Source: Bradyrhizobium oropedii
GTDB lineage: Bacteria; Pseudomonadota; Alphaproteobacteria; Rhizobiales; Xanthobacteraceae
Assembly (NCBI RefSeq): GCF_020889685.1
Contig: NZ_JACMYO010000023.1
Coordinates: forward strand, 1-62,501
Length of the DNA stretch: 62,501 nucleotides
Direction of reading: 5' to 3'
The notes beneath the pieces were generated by a model that saw only the letters and a list, made by a program, of their open reading frames with translations, searched no databases and was not told the origin of the DNA. Positions 25,910 through 35,303 of the stretch are shown here, one piece after another (the first letter of the stretch is position 1; each line of letters starts with the position of its first letter). Position numbers and translations under genes: made by a program.

Positions 25910-26851
25910 TCAAGCTTTCACCAGCCCCTTGAAGCTGGGATGCCTCAACGATCCGTCATCGGTGACGTCCCGATATTCCACGTCGGCGATCAGTGAGGGC
26001 TCGACCCAGCGAGCCTTTGGCTTCCGGACGGGCTTAGTCAGCTTCTGCTTCGGCGTCGCGATTGCGTCCAGGCGCTTGCGTAAGTCGGCGGAGACAACCC
26101 GGGAAAACCCGGTGCCGACCTTCCCGACGTATCGAAGGTCCTTGCCCTCGCGCTTGCCCAGATAAAGCGCGGAGATGCCGCCCACGCCAGGGATGAACCC
26201 CACGATCGGAAACTCACCTCGGACGGATGTTTTGACCTTCTGCCAGCTGTCCGAGCGGTCGCCGGACCGGTAGGGCGCGTCGGCGCGCTTGGAGATGATG
26301 CCTTCCCAGTTCAGGCGTTTGGCGGCCCCGTCGGCCTCCAGATGTTCGCTGTAGAGCACTGGAGCCGCCAGGCCGGCGTTCTCGAACAGCCGCTTCAAAG
26401 CCCGTTTGCGCTCGAGCAGGGGCACACGGCGGAGGTCGTAGCCGTCCAGATATAGGAGGTCGAACGCGTAGAAGAGCAGGCGGTCCTGTCGGCCGGCGGC
26501 CAGGTCGGCCTGAAGCGCGCCGAAGTCGGTCCTCTCATCGACGACAACCACGAAGTCGCCGTCAATGATGGCCTGGTCGACGCGGAGGGCCGCCAGCGCA
26601 TCCGCGATCGCTGCGAAGCGCTTTGTCCAGTCCAGGCCCTTGCGGGTGAATATTCTGGCCTTACTGCCGACGACATGGGCCCGCGAGCGGTACCCGTCCA
26701 GCTTGATCTCATGGATCCAACGGTCCCCGGTTGGGGGCTTGGGCTTCAGGGAGTCGAGTTGCGGAGCGATGAAGCCAGGCATGGTCTCAAGGCGCACCGC
26801 ACCGTCGATCGCGGCGAGAGACCTGTCCTTGACTTGGGTACGCCTGGCCAT
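25910..26851 (-). CDS. ATP-dependent DNA ligase, LigD ligase-domain type
   Basis: The chosen start ATG 26851 gives 313 residues, the size of stand-alone LigD-type ligases (nucleotidyltransferase plus OB fold). Motif I with the adenylated lysine is EIKLDGYR (about residue 50). Further motifs are IIDGDFVVV, LFYAFDLLYLDGYDLR, WEGIISKRADAPYRSG and SWQKVKT. The polymerase and phosphoesterase domains of full LigD are absent. The stretch before WEGIISK is about seven residues shorter than usual. With Ku at 33.6 kb it can form a non-homologous end-joining pair. Confidence 0.9.
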   Translation of the reverse strand: MARRTQVKDRSLAAIDGAVRLETMPGFIAPQLDSLKPKPPTGDRWIHEIKLDGYRSRAHVVGSKARIFTRKGLDWTKRFAAIADALAALRVDQAIIDGDFVVVVDERTDFGALQADLAAGRQDRLLFYAFDLLYLDGYDLRRVPLLERKRALKRLFENAGLAAPVLYSEHLEADGAAKRLNWEGIISKRADAPYRSGDRSDSWQKVKTSVRGEFPIVGFIPGVGGISALYLGKREGKDLRYVGKVGTGFSRVVSADLRKRLDAIATPKQKLTKPVRKPKARWVEPSLIADVEYRDVTDDGSLRHPSFKGLVKA

Positions 26852-27131
26852 TCGTCGGTGAAAATTTGATTGCGGCGGTGAAAATTCGATTTTCACAGGC
26901 CTATTGGGCAAATTCGACTGCGCCAAGCGGATATAGGACGCCGATAGAGACGGGTCGGTTAGCACGGCTCGATATCGGTGCGTGATGTGTGACCACCGCT
27001 ACTGGGCCGCCGCGCGGTTTGCGCATCTCGGTTTCGAAAAAGCGGCGCGCTTAAATGTGCCGGTTCAACGCACGGTGAGGCTGAAACCGTTGCTGGGAGC
27101 GTTGGTCCCGCGGAACCGGCCGATCTGTATT

Positions 27132-27323
27132 TTACGCGGTCGCCGCCGCCCGCCCGGCGTCGGTGATGCGATACTCGATATCTCCGGATGGAAGTGGTTC
27201 GGTTTCCACGAGACCCAGCTCCACGAGCCGCGCCACGATTTCGTGGTCGAACGTCGGCGGGCTGACCCAGGATTCGCCGAGGAGCTTTCTCAGAAAATCG
27301 CGCTCCAGATCGGTCAGCTCCAT
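27132..27323 (-). CDS. small winged-helix-like protein
   Basis: This 63-residue protein starts at ATG 27323 after AGAGGAGCGCGAG. The sequence ELTDLERDFLRKLLGESW and ARLVELGLVETEPL, ending in IEYRITDAGRAAATA, has the shape of a minimal winged-helix domain (helix, recognition helix, wing, TxAG). It may be a DNA-binding or structural small protein. Confidence 0.65.
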   Translation of the reverse strand: MELTDLERDFLRKLLGESWVSPPTFDHEIVARLVELGLVETEPLPSGDIEYRITDAGRAAATA

Positions 27324-27470
27324 CTCGCGCTCCTCTGCGATCTCTCCCGGACCGGTATCGCGGCCACCTCATCCGATGTCCGGGAGATCAGCGTTTAGCC
27401 GCGGGTTCTGCCAGGAACGGAGCCATCGTGGCTCCGTTGACTTTCGAAGACAACATCCAGGAGGTCAACC

Positions 27471-27833
27471 ATGGCCATGGAAAATCGCGAGACGTTCAGC
27501 CTGATCGGCAGCGACAAGGTGGAGGGTATGAACGTGTACGGGGCCGACGGGGAAAAGGTCGGCTACATCGAGCGCGTCATGATCGACAAGGTCAGCGGCA
27601 AGGTGTCGTACGCGGTGCTCAGCTTCGGCGGCCTGCTCGGCATCGGCGACGATCACTATCCGCTGCCCTGGCAGGCGCTGAAATACGACACCAACCTCGG
27701 CGGCTACGTCACCGGCATCACCCAGGACCAGCTCCGTGGCGCCCCCAAATACGCCGACGAAAGCAGTTGGAATTGGAGCGACCCGGCGACCACGCGCTCC
27801 GTGAACGCCTACTATGGCGTGCCGGTGGCCTGA
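27471..27833 (+). CDS. PRC-barrel domain protein
   Basis: The 120-residue protein starts at ATG 27471 after AGGAGGTCAACC. It has the PRC-barrel pattern VEGMNVYGADGEKVGYIERV, VSYAVLSFGGLLGIGDDHYP and LPWQALKYD. PRC-barrel proteins in rhizobia are small and often stress-induced; some bind membranes or RNA-processing factors. The stand-alone form has no assigned reaction. It lies upstream of a receiver-domain gene with a separate ribosome binding site. Confidence 0.9.
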   Translation: MAMENRETFSLIGSDKVEGMNVYGADGEKVGYIERVMIDKVSGKVSYAVLSFGGLLGIGDDHYPLPWQALKYDTNLGGYVTGITQDQLRGAPKYADESSWNWSDPATTRSVNAYYGVPVA

Positions 27834-27918
27834 GGCGGGACGACACTCTGACGTCTGCCTGCTCGACGCACCGCCGCCCCGGTCGACGATCAGGCCTGAT
27901 CGCCGAGGAGACTTGAAA

Positions 27919-28304
27919 GTGAGTGACGCCGTTCGTGTTCTGGTCGTGGAGGACGAAGCTCTCATCGCCAGCTTCGTGGAGGACGCGTTGTCCGACGTCG
28001 GTTTCGAGGCCTGCTCGGTCCCTTCGGGAGAAGCGGCCTTCTCCACGTTTTGCGATGGCCGTGAGGGATGTCGGGTGCTGCTGACGGACATCAACCTAGG
28101 CGACGCATCAGCGGCTGGGAGCTGGCGCGGCAAATCAGGGAAATCACGCCTGGCTTTCCCGTGGTCTACATGACGAGCGCCAGCGCGCCTGACTGGCAAT
28201 CGCAGGGCGTCGACGGCAGCGTCCTGATTCAGAAGCCCTTTGCGCCGGCGCAGTTGGCTGCCGCCGTCTCGCAGCTACTCGATACCGGGGCCTCACCGGC
28301 TTGA
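27919..28304 (+). pseudogene. response-regulator receiver protein with a one-base deletion
   Basis: GTG 27919 follows GAGGAG. The receiver domain starts with VRVLVVEDEALIASFVEDAL and has the phosphoacceptor in LLTDINLGD. It then jumps frame near 28100: the second half, SGWELARQIREITPGFPVVYM, TSASAPDWQ and LIQKPFAPAQL, with the conserved lysine, lies in another frame. Restoring one base (GACGGCATC for GACGCATC) repairs it. It is either a recent loss or a sequencing error. Intact, it would be a single-domain receiver of about 127 residues. Confidence 0.85.
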
Positions 28305-28372
28305 ACCGGAATCGTTGTGAGTTTCCGATCCTTCGATCGAGCCCGTAAGGAGCAGCGGGTCGCTTGCTCGCG

Positions 28373-28597
28373 CTATCCTTTAGCCACGCGTTTTGCGGCC
28401 GCGGCGCGAGCCGCCGCGACGGCCATCCAGTCCCGCAGCAGGCCTCTGTCCTCTCTCGAAAAGGAGGCTCGCCGCTTGAGATCCTCCAGCGTCTGGCCGG
28501 GATGGCATCGCTCGAAATCCTCGCGGATCAGCGTCTCGAGATAGGTCCGATCTCAGGCGCCGGCGGCATCGAGAAGTTGGTGCGAGTAGGTCTTCAT
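28373..28597 (-). pseudogene. small gene interrupted by an in-frame TGA
   Basis: From ATG 28597 the minus strand reads MKTYSHQLLDAAGA, a TGA stop, then in the same frame DRTYLETLIREDFERCHPGQ, LEDLKRRASFSREDRGLLRD and a basic end AKRVAKG. The part after the stop has strong coding character and no alternative start codon near its beginning. It looks like a 74-residue gene with one nonsense change (for example CGA to TGA). Confidence 0.55.
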
Positions 28598-28759
28598 GGT
28601 TGTCGTTTCGATGCCCGCGGTCGAGGCGGTCGATGCCCGCACAACGGCAAGAGCGATTTGTTGGTTCGCCGGCAGATATCGAGGAGAGGCGCCGAGGCGG
28701 GAACCTGTGCAAGTCCAGGCCGTTCGCAAGCTGGGGGCTGCCTTGAAGGAGCCGTCACG

Positions 28760-28954
28760 ATGATCGAAACCGAGACCCTCTTGGAAAAGTGCCCCCGTTG
28801 TGGCGCTTGGCCCATGGCCGCGAACCTGCAGCGGACCTGCTCCGCACAGCCGGATATCCGGTTCAGGTGTTCAAGGTGCCACGGTGACGAGGCCGGCCGG
28901 CTGGGGCGCCCGTCCGTGCAGCGCGACCCGCAGCGGACTCTGGACGCGGCCTGA
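28760..28954 (+). CDS. small zinc-ribbon protein
   Basis: The 64-residue protein starts at ATG 28760 after GAAGGAG. It carries two CxxC pairs: CPRCGAW near residue 11 and CSRCHGDE near residue 40, a zinc ribbon. It ends with a basic tail. Its stop overlaps the ATG of the next gene (TGATG), so they are coupled. A DNA or RNA contact role is possible. Confidence 0.65.
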   Translation: MIETETLLEKCPRCGAWPMAANLQRTCSAQPDIRFRCSRCHGDEAGRLGRPSVQRDPQRTLDAA

Positions 28955-29199
28955 TGAAGATCCGGTCGCATTCGGAAAGTCACCTCGTCCAGCTCGAAGA
29001 CGGCTCACAATGGCAGGTATTTCCGGGCGATATCGATCTCACGCTCGCTTGGAAGCCCGAGACCGACCTGACGGTGGCCATGACGGACGATGACGTGGCC
29101 TCGCACACGCTGGTCGGCGGCGGCGTGAAGGTCCGCGTCATACCAGCGGGCGAAAGCTGGCCTGTGCGCGAGGTCAAGGACGCGTTGAAGCAAGGCTGA
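28954..29199 (+). CDS. small conserved hypothetical protein
   Basis: This 81-residue protein starts at ATG 28954, coupled to the zinc-ribbon gene. It reads VQLEDGSQWQVFPGDIDLTL, WKPETDLTV, DDVASHTLVGGGVKVRVIPA, a beta-rich pattern with no membrane segment. No function is proposed. Confidence 0.65.
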   Translation: MKIRSHSESHLVQLEDGSQWQVFPGDIDLTLAWKPETDLTVAMTDDDVASHTLVGGGVKVRVIPAGESWPVREVKDALKQG

Positions 29200-29425
29200 T
29201 CGCGGGAACCCGGCCCCATTTGACCGCGGTCTCGCACCTCGCTCTTGAACCCACCGTAGACTCCCGGAATCCAAAATGCGGCGCGGAAGGCTTATGTATT
29301 CCGCAGCACCGGGGCTGGCGTTTTCATCACTATTCATATTTTTCCGGTGGGCCGCAGGCGGATCGTCTGCGGCCATTTCGCGTCCGGACGTCTAATTGCG
29401 AGAGGCGTTTGTCGGGGCACCGGCA

Positions 29426-30576
29426 TCAGCCGCCCCTGGCGGCGCCTAACGTATCGGCCATCCTGGCGCCACGCGCGCCCAGCGGCTTCTCCGCTCCCGT
29501 CGTCGTGTCGCGCGCGATCTGATGCTCCATCTCGGCATCGAGCTCCGCACCGAGCAGGATGACGATGGCGGAGATCCAGAGCCAGTCATGAAGCCGATCG
29601 CGGCGCCGAGCGATCCGTACGTCTCGTTGAACTTGCTGAAACTGGCCGCATACCAGGAAAACAGCCCGGACGCGCCGAGCCACAGGATGGTCGCGATCGC
29701 GCTGCCCCACGTGATCCAGCGCCAGCGCGGCGCCTCGCGGCTCGGCCCGAAGCGATAGATCAGCGCGAGCGCCAGCGCGACCGCGACGAACATCGCGGGC
29801 CACCGGGCGATGCGAACGAGAAGATCGGCGGCGTTCGAGAGGCCGACGAAGTTCAGCACCACGGGCAAGACCACCACCGCGCCGAGCGCGATCAGAACGA
29901 AGGCGATGCCGGCGAGCGTGAAGGAGAGGGACAGCGCGTTCAGCTTCACGAACCCTCGCTTCTCCTTCTCGCCGTAGACGATGTTGAGTGCGTCGAACAG
30001 CGACTTCATTGCCGCGTTCGCGCTCCAGAGCGAGACCGCCAGGCCGATAGCGAAGGTGAGACCGAGTGTCTGATTGCCCTTGGAAGCGACCCGCGTGAGC
30101 TGCTCCCTCGCGACATCGACCGCGCCGCCGGGAAGGAACCCGGAAACCTGGTCGAGGTGCTTGGCGATGCCGGAAGGATCCGAGAAGAGCCCGTAGATCG
30201 CGACGAGGGCCGCAAGCGCCGGAAAGATCGCGAGCAGGCTGTAGTAGGTCATCCCGGCGGCGAGCGCGAGGACGCGGTGCTCGGAGATGTTGCCGTAGAC
30301 CCGCAGCAGGATGTCCTTCCATCCCTTCGCCGGAATCTCGGAGGGCGCGGAAGCGAGCCGGCCGCGGTCCTTGCCTTCCGTCGCGACGGCGTCGGGGCAG
30401 GCGTTCCGATCGCCCTCCCGCTTCTCGCGAAATGCTTCGTCGCGCGTCGAGGCCACGTCGTCGGACGGGGCAAGGCGATCCCATATGAACGCTAAGGTGG
30501 GAAGTCCCAGCGCTGCCGCCAGACTCCATCCGCCGTTATCCGCAGGCGGGGCATCCGGCTCCGGGATCTTAGCCAT
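29426..30576 (-). pseudogene. YihY/BrkB-family membrane protein with a late frameshift
   Basis: From ATG 30576 the frame gives an N-terminal soluble part, then the YihY core: AAGMTYYSLLAIFPALAALV, LGLTFAIGLAVSLWSANAAM, and LSLSFTLAGIAFVLIALGAV, with further membrane helices. At about 29590 the frame changes inside GFMT, and the expected last helix WLWISAIVILLGAELDAEME continues in another frame to a stop at 29426. One missing base (ATGACCTGGCTC expected) explains it. The product would be an inner-membrane protein of about 380 residues. Confidence 0.85.
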
Positions 30577-30654
30577 CGAACTCCTCCGCGAAATTCAATC
30601 GCACCGCGGAGAATGAGTTCCTCTTTGCTTGCCTCCGCAAACGAGGGAGCTTGC

Positions 30655-32375
30655 TCAGGCGCTCTTGGCGCAAGGCCAAGCGACCACCTGTCCGGACATC
30701 ACCAGCCGGTCGCGGCCGCTGTCCTTGGCGGCGTAGAGCGCGCGGTCGGCCGTCGCCACCAGGGAGCCGCAGTCCATCGCACCCTCGGAAGGCATGTTGG
30801 TCGCGCCGCCGAGGCTCACCGTGACGATCTTGGACGGCAGATTCAGCGCGTGCAGCATGCCGAGGTCGCGGAGCGCCCGGCGCACATTCTCGCCGACGAG
30901 CTCGCAGCCATCCGCGTCGGTGTTCGGCAGCAGGAGGGCGAATTCCTCGCCGCCGTAGCGTGCAGCAAGGTCGGCAGGACGGCGCAGCTGCGCAGAGAGG
31001 ATCCGCGCCAGAGCGCGCAAGCAGGCGTCGCCGGCCTGATGGCCATACTGATCGTTGAACTTCTTGAAGTGATCGACGTCGACCAGCAGCAGCGAGAGGG
31101 GAGAGCCGTCGCGCTTCGCCCGCGCCCATTCCTCGGCGAGGCGCTCGTCGAAAAGCCGCCGATTGGCGATGCCGGTCAGGCCGTCGGACGTGGCGGGGCG
31201 GCGAGCTTGTCCTGCAGGTCCTTCTGCTCGGTCATGTCGCGCGAGATCGCCACGACGCCGTCGATGTCATGGGTTTCCGACGACCGGGTCACGCGCAGCG
31301 CCGTCTCCACCCAGATCTCCTTCTTCTGACGGTGATTGGCGCGATAGATGATGCGTGCCTCCTCGGCCTCTCCGGCCTTCAACGCGGCGACGACCTGCTC
31401 GACGTGCGGCCGGTCCTCCGGATTGACGCCGTCGAGAGCCGAGGTCCCGAGCAGCCTCTCCGGGTCCCAGCCGAGGATGCGGGCGCAAGACGGGGAGGCG
31501 TAGAGGATGCGCTCGTCCAGCCCGACGCGCATCACCACGTCGCTGCACTGTTCGGCGATCAGGCGAAAATCGCCTTCCTTGGCGACCAGGGCCGCCGCCA
31601 TACGCTGTCCCTTGGAGAGATGACGCACCAGGAAGAAGCCGATCAGCGCCATCGACAGGGTCAGACCGGTGACGATGCCAAAGCGCGTGACGGCCTGCTG
31701 GCGCCATGGGACGAGGACATCGCTCTGCGCCTTGGTCGCCAGCACGACGATCGGATACCGGCTGCTCTTCTGGTAGAAGCTCAATCGCTCCTGCCCGTCC
31801 AAAGGTGATTTGAAGTAGTAGGCGCCGGCGTCCGGCCGCTGGCCCATGGTCCTGAACAGCGGCGAGCCTGACATGTCCCGTCCGACGTAGGCGCCGTCGT
31901 CGTCGCCACTCCTGGCCAGCATGATGCCGTTGGCATTCAGCAGCGAGACCGCGCCGTTGGGACTGATGTCAAAGCGCCGGTAGAACTGCATGAAATAGGC
32001 GACGTCGACGCTCGTCAGCACCACGCCGGCGAAGCTGCCGTCGGGATGATTGAAGCGGCGGGACGCGGTGATGATCCACTGTCCGCCGGACCGGCTCTTG
32101 ACTGGCCGACCGATCAACGTGCCGCGATCTGCCGAGGCGCGATGGTGCTGGAAGTAGTCGCGATCGCTGTTGTTGAAGTTGGAGAAGTCGCCGTCTTCGG
32201 TGGTCGCGAGCCAGCGGCCGGTTTCAGAGTAGACGAAGATGCCGCGGATGCGCTGCCTGTTGTACTTGCGGGCTTGCAGGAAGCTCTGGATCTTGGCCAC
32301 CGCGGCCGGGCTCGTTCCGCCGACCTCCATCCGGTCGGCCATTCCGCCCAATGCCCGCCGCCGCGTAAGTTGCAT
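30655..32375 (-). pseudogene. Cache-PAS-GGDEF diguanylate cyclase with a one-base deletion
   Basis: ATG 32375 follows AGGAGA. The sensor region has SDRDYFQHHRASAD, GQWIITASRRFNHPDGSFAG and YYFKSPLDGQERLSFY, a double Cache fold, then one membrane helix, then a PAS domain (YASPSCARILGWDPERLLG) with its PAC end. Near 31195 the frame shifts after KLAA, and ATSDGLTGIANRRLFDERLA continues in another frame, with VDVDHFKKFNDQYGHQAGD and RYGGEEFALLLP (GGEEF active site). The usual N-terminal membrane helix before the Cache domain is missing too. The enzyme would make cyclic di-GMP if repaired. Confidence 0.85.
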
Positions 32376-32585
32376 CGCCGATCTCCTGATGGCTGATCGC
32401 GAGAAGTAACGTCGATGGATTTGGCCCCGTTCCACCAGCCGGTCTCGGTGCCGTCAGCGTCGCGCACGGGCGGGACGGTCGGGCTCTGCGGGCAACGATG
32501 GCGCCGTCGACACGCAGCCTCCGTCGATTCGCTTGTGCTGGCGCGCCAAGCGGCACTAAGCTGGCGGCGGCAGGGGAAATCCAAA

Positions 32586-32771
32586 ATGCCGGTGCTGCAT
32601 CCGATCCGGAAGCCGTGCCCTCACTGCGGGCGGCCGATGAAGCTCGTCCGCGACGAGGCGGCCAAAGGCGGGGAGCGCTACGTTTGCTCCGATTGCGACC
32701 GGGATCCGCTGCTCGATCCCGCCGCCCGCAGGTGGATCGACAGTCCGCTGAAGCCGCCAGGCCAATCGTAG
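32586..32771 (+). CDS. small zinc-ribbon protein
   Basis: The 61-residue protein starts at ATG 32586. It has CPHCGRPMKLVRDE near residue 11 and YVCSDCDRDPLLDP near residue 34, four cysteines in CxxC pairs. It belongs to the same general class as the 28760 gene. It lies divergent from the diguanylate cyclase gene, with 210 bases between the starts. Confidence 0.6.
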   Translation: MPVLHPIRKPCPHCGRPMKLVRDEAAKGGERYVCSDCDRDPLLDPAARRWIDSPLKPPGQS

Positions 32772-32899
32772 GCCATGGACGCAAATCGACCCCGGCAACT
32801 AACAACACCTGAATACGCTCTCACGCCGCTCGGGACAGATCCGACTCTAGGTCGCGGCGTCGATTTCGCGTTGACCTATCGCAAGTCCGGTCCTCCGCT

Positions 32900-33148
32900 T
32901 CACAGCGCGCTCAGGTCATCCGGCACGTCGCCGAACTTCCGGATCAGCTTGGCGTCGCCGAACTCGCCGCTCGACGGATCTCCCGTCCGGCTGAAGGCGA
33001 GCGCGCCGACATGGCCAGGCTTGCGGGAAAGGGCCTCGGCGCGCATGACGGCGGCGTTCGCACTGAGGCACTCGACTGCCTCGCCCGGCGCGATGCCGTC
33101 GTCGCTCGGCACGAGTGGCAGCGCGACGTAGTAGGTCACCTCTGACAT
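32900..33148 (-). CDS. small conserved hypothetical protein
   Basis: This 82-residue protein starts at ATG 33148, overlapping the stop of the upstream gene (TGATG). It reads MSEVTYYVALPLVPSDDGIA, PGEAVECLSANAAVMRAEAL, HVGALAFSRTGDPSSGEFG, suggesting a small compact fold without membrane segments. The family is unknown. Confidence 0.65.
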   Translation of the reverse strand: MSEVTYYVALPLVPSDDGIAPGEAVECLSANAAVMRAEALSRKPGHVGALAFSRTGDPSSGEFGDAKLIRKFGDVPDDLSAL

Positions 33149-33372
33149 CACTCGCTCTCCTTGCGTCCGCGCGCCGGCGAAAGCCTTCTCCGTGCGTAGC
33201 CGGCCGAGACCTTTGTCCGGACCTGGTCGAGCTGGGCCTCGAGGAAGTCGTTCGCCACCAGCAGGGCCTTCACCGCCTCGCGGGCGTCGCCGCCGCAGGC
33301 CGCGATGGCCTGGTCGGCGGCGGCATCGAGGTCGGCGGTCGGAGACGCTGCGGCTTCGGGGCTTGCGGACAT
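33148..33372 (-). CDS. small hypothetical protein
   Basis: This 74-residue protein starts at ATG 33372. It has LDAAADQAIAACGGDAREAV and KALLVANDFLEAQLDQVRTK followed by a very basic end (YARRRLSPARGRKESE). The pattern GGDAREAVKALLVAND recurs in small rhizobial proteins as I remember them. It is co-transcribed with the 33148-32900 gene. Confidence 0.65.
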   Translation of the reverse strand: MSASPEAAASPTADLDAAADQAIAACGGDAREAVKALLVANDFLEAQLDQVRTKVSAGYARRRLSPARGRKESE

Positions 33373-33554
33373 GAGGGAATGTTCCCTTTTTGTTCATGGA
33401 GAGTCAAGGCACGGAGGGCCTCGACGGAGGATTCCGCTGACGCGACCTGGCCGATTGCGGGGAAATCCGTCGGAAGATGCGGCGGCCATGTCGGAACTGG
33501 GCCGCCCCGTTCGTCTTAAGTCCGAAGTCCCGTTGTTTTGGAGTATTGCGTACC

Positions 33555-34484
33555 ATGGCTCCCCGCGCGAATTGGAAGGGCTTCCTGCGATTGTCGCTCG
33601 TCACCTGTCCGGTCGCGCTCTATCCGGCCACCTCCGAGTCCGAGAAGATCTCGTTCAACCAGCTCAACAGGCAGACCGGCCACCGCATCAAGTATCTGAA
33701 GGTGGACAGCGATACCGGCGAAGAGGTCCCCAACGAGGACATCGTGAAGGGGTACGCCCTCGACAAGGGCACCTTCATCGAGGTGAGCAAGGAAGAGCTC
33801 GAGAACGTCGCGCTGGAGAGTACGCGCACCATCGACATCGATGAGTTCGTCGACAAGACCGACATCGACCCACGCTACCTGATCCGCCCGTACTACATCA
33901 GGCCAGACGGCAAGGTCGGTCACGACGCCTTCGCCGTGATCCGCGAGACCATCCGGGAGATGGACAAGGTAGCGATCGGGCGCGTGGTGCTGACCAACCG
34001 CGAGCACATCATCGCGCTCGAGCCGATGGACAAGGGGCTCGTCGCCACGCTGCTCCGCTACCCGTACGAGGTGCGCGATCCCAAGGAATATTTCGACGAG
34101 ATCCAGGACGTCAAAGTCACCAAGGATATGCTGGATCTCGCCAAGCACATCGTGAACCAAAAGTCCGGCACCTTCGAGCCGGAGAAGTTCGAGGACCACT
34201 ACGAGACCGCGCTGATCGACCTCATCAACCAGAAGCGCGCCGGCAAGCCGATCACGCCGAAGGAGCGCCCCGCAGAGGGCAACGTCGTCGATCTGATGGA
34301 GGCGCTGCGGCGAAGCGTGGGCGGAGCTTCGGCCGCGCCCGCGGTACCGAAGAAACGGGTCAAGAAGGCGCGGAAGGCGGCGACCGGGCAAAAGGAGATG
34401 CTAATGCCGATCACCGGCAAGAAGCCGGCGAAGGAGGCGGCGGCAAAGAAGCCCGCGGCAAGAACGCACCGGAAATCTGCGTAG
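33555..34484 (+). CDS. ku: Ku protein, non-homologous end joining
   Basis: Ku binds double-strand DNA ends as a homodimer and recruits LigD-type ligases. The 309-residue product starts at ATG 33555: NWKGFLRLSLVTCPVALYPA, FNQLNRQTGHRIKYLKVD, then VPNEDIVKGYALDKGTFIEV and YYIRPDGKVGHDAFAVIRE, all typical of the Ku core. It ends in a long lysine/alanine tail (KKRVKKARKAA and later KEAAAKKPAA) that in other bacterial Ku proteins binds DNA. A matching ligase lies at 25.9 kb on the other strand, so the NHEJ pair is split by 7 kb. Confidence 0.95.
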   Translation: MAPRANWKGFLRLSLVTCPVALYPATSESEKISFNQLNRQTGHRIKYLKVDSDTGEEVPNEDIVKGYALDKGTFIEVSKEELENVALESTRTIDIDEFVDKTDIDPRYLIRPYYIRPDGKVGHDAFAVIRETIREMDKVAIGRVVLTNREHIIALEPMDKGLVATLLRYPYEVRDPKEYFDEIQDVKVTKDMLDLAKHIVNQKSGTFEPEKFEDHYETALIDLINQKRAGKPITPKERPAEGNVVDLMEALRRSVGGASAAPAVPKKRVKKARKAATGQKEMLMPITGKKPAKEAAAKKPAARTHRKSA

Positions 34485-34518
34485 GCGCGCGCATGCCGCC
34501 TGAAGAGACTGATGGCAG

Positions 34519-34686
34519 ATGGGTAGACAGGCGTTGGTCGTACTTTACGTGATGGCGATGGTGGCCGTCATCGTCGGTGTGGATTTCGCATTCTTCAGAC
34601 GCAGACTGTGGGAACGGCTGATGGTGAATATCGGCATCGTCTTGGTGTTCGCAGCTTTCTACTTTGGATTCCTCAGGCGTTGGTGA
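34519..34686 (+). CDS. small two-helix membrane protein
   Basis: This 55-codon frame from ATG 34519 reads VVLYVMAMVAVIVGVDFAFF, RRRLWERLMVNIGIVLVFAA and FYFGFLRRW, i.e. two hydrophobic helices with positive ends. Small proteins of this type lie near Ku or stress clusters in rhizobia. No function is claimed. Confidence 0.65.
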   Translation: MGRQALVVLYVMAMVAVIVGVDFAFFRRRLWERLMVNIGIVLVFAAFYFGFLRRW

Positions 34687-34691
34687 CTGCC

Positions 34692-34874
34692 ATGAAGTAC
34701 ACTGCAGAAAATTCCGCCAGGTTGATCGACCGGAGCCCCTTCGCGATCGTCGGCGACATTATGCCGCCTCGAGATCCCAATGAAAACGGAGACGACGAGG
34801 ACGAAGAGGAAGACGACGACGAAGACGAAGGCGCCGACGAACCGCCGGTCGTGCGCGAGCCGGACGAAGACTAG
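34692..34874 (+). CDS. small highly acidic protein
   Basis: This 60-residue product begins at ATG 34692, five bases after the previous stop. After an N-terminus KYTAENSARLIDRSPFAIVG it becomes almost pure Asp/Glu (NGDDEDEEEDDDEDEGADEP). It is probably disordered and could mimic or buffer nucleic acid contacts; this is speculation. Confidence 0.55.
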   Translation: MKYTAENSARLIDRSPFAIVGDIMPPRDPNENGDDEDEEEDDDEDEGADEPPVVREPDED

Positions 34875-34877
34875 AGC

Positions 34878-35255
34878 ATGATGCTTCAGGAGCTGGCCAA
34901 CCAGAGCGCGGGATGGAACGACCGGCCCGTGGGGCGTCGATTCCCTGCCTCCGGCATCGTCCCATGCCAGCCGGAGGAATACTTACCCACCAGGTTGGCG
35001 GTCCTGATGCGCGCTATGGCGCAAGGGCCGTTCGTGTCCGCAGGAGGGTGCAATGAGCAATCGCATATCGGAGCGAAAGAGGCCGACGGCGGTCGAACCG
35101 AACGGGAAGCTCGAAAGGTCTTTAGAGACGCGGGCGCCAAGGTGGCAGTGTCGGAGTATGAACGCGCCCAGCAGGCATTCCATGCGAACCGGGAGCGCCT
35201 GAAGGCGGAGCGGCTGGCTCGCGAGGCGGCGGCGAAACACAAACCCAAGTCCTGA
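34878..35255 (+). CDS. hypothetical protein, helical C-terminus
   Basis: The C-terminal 40 residues (EYERAQQAFHANRERLKAER, then LAREAAAKHKPKS) are clearly coding in character. The N-terminal two-thirds are doubtful. An ATG at 35053 with SNRISERKRPT belongs to another frame, so a frameshift inside the gene is possible. A terminator hairpin follows at 35259. Confidence 0.4.
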   Translation: MMLQELANQSAGWNDRPVGRRFPASGIVPCQPEEYLPTRLAVLMRAMAQGPFVSAGGCNEQSHIGAKEADGGRTEREARKVFRDAGAKVAVSEYERAQQAFHANRERLKAERLAREAAAKHKPKS

Positions 35256-35258
35256 TGA

Positions 35259-35294
35259 TAGCGCCCCGGAGCCAGTGACGCACTCCGGGCGCTA
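35259..35294 (+). terminator. terminator-like hairpin
   Basis: The arms TAGCGCCCCGGAG and CTCCGGGCGCTA pair over 12 bp with one bulged C and an 11-base loop, directly after the stop at 35255. A short T-containing stretch (TATTG) follows. Confidence 0.65.
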
Positions 35295-35303
35295 TATTGC
35301 CGC

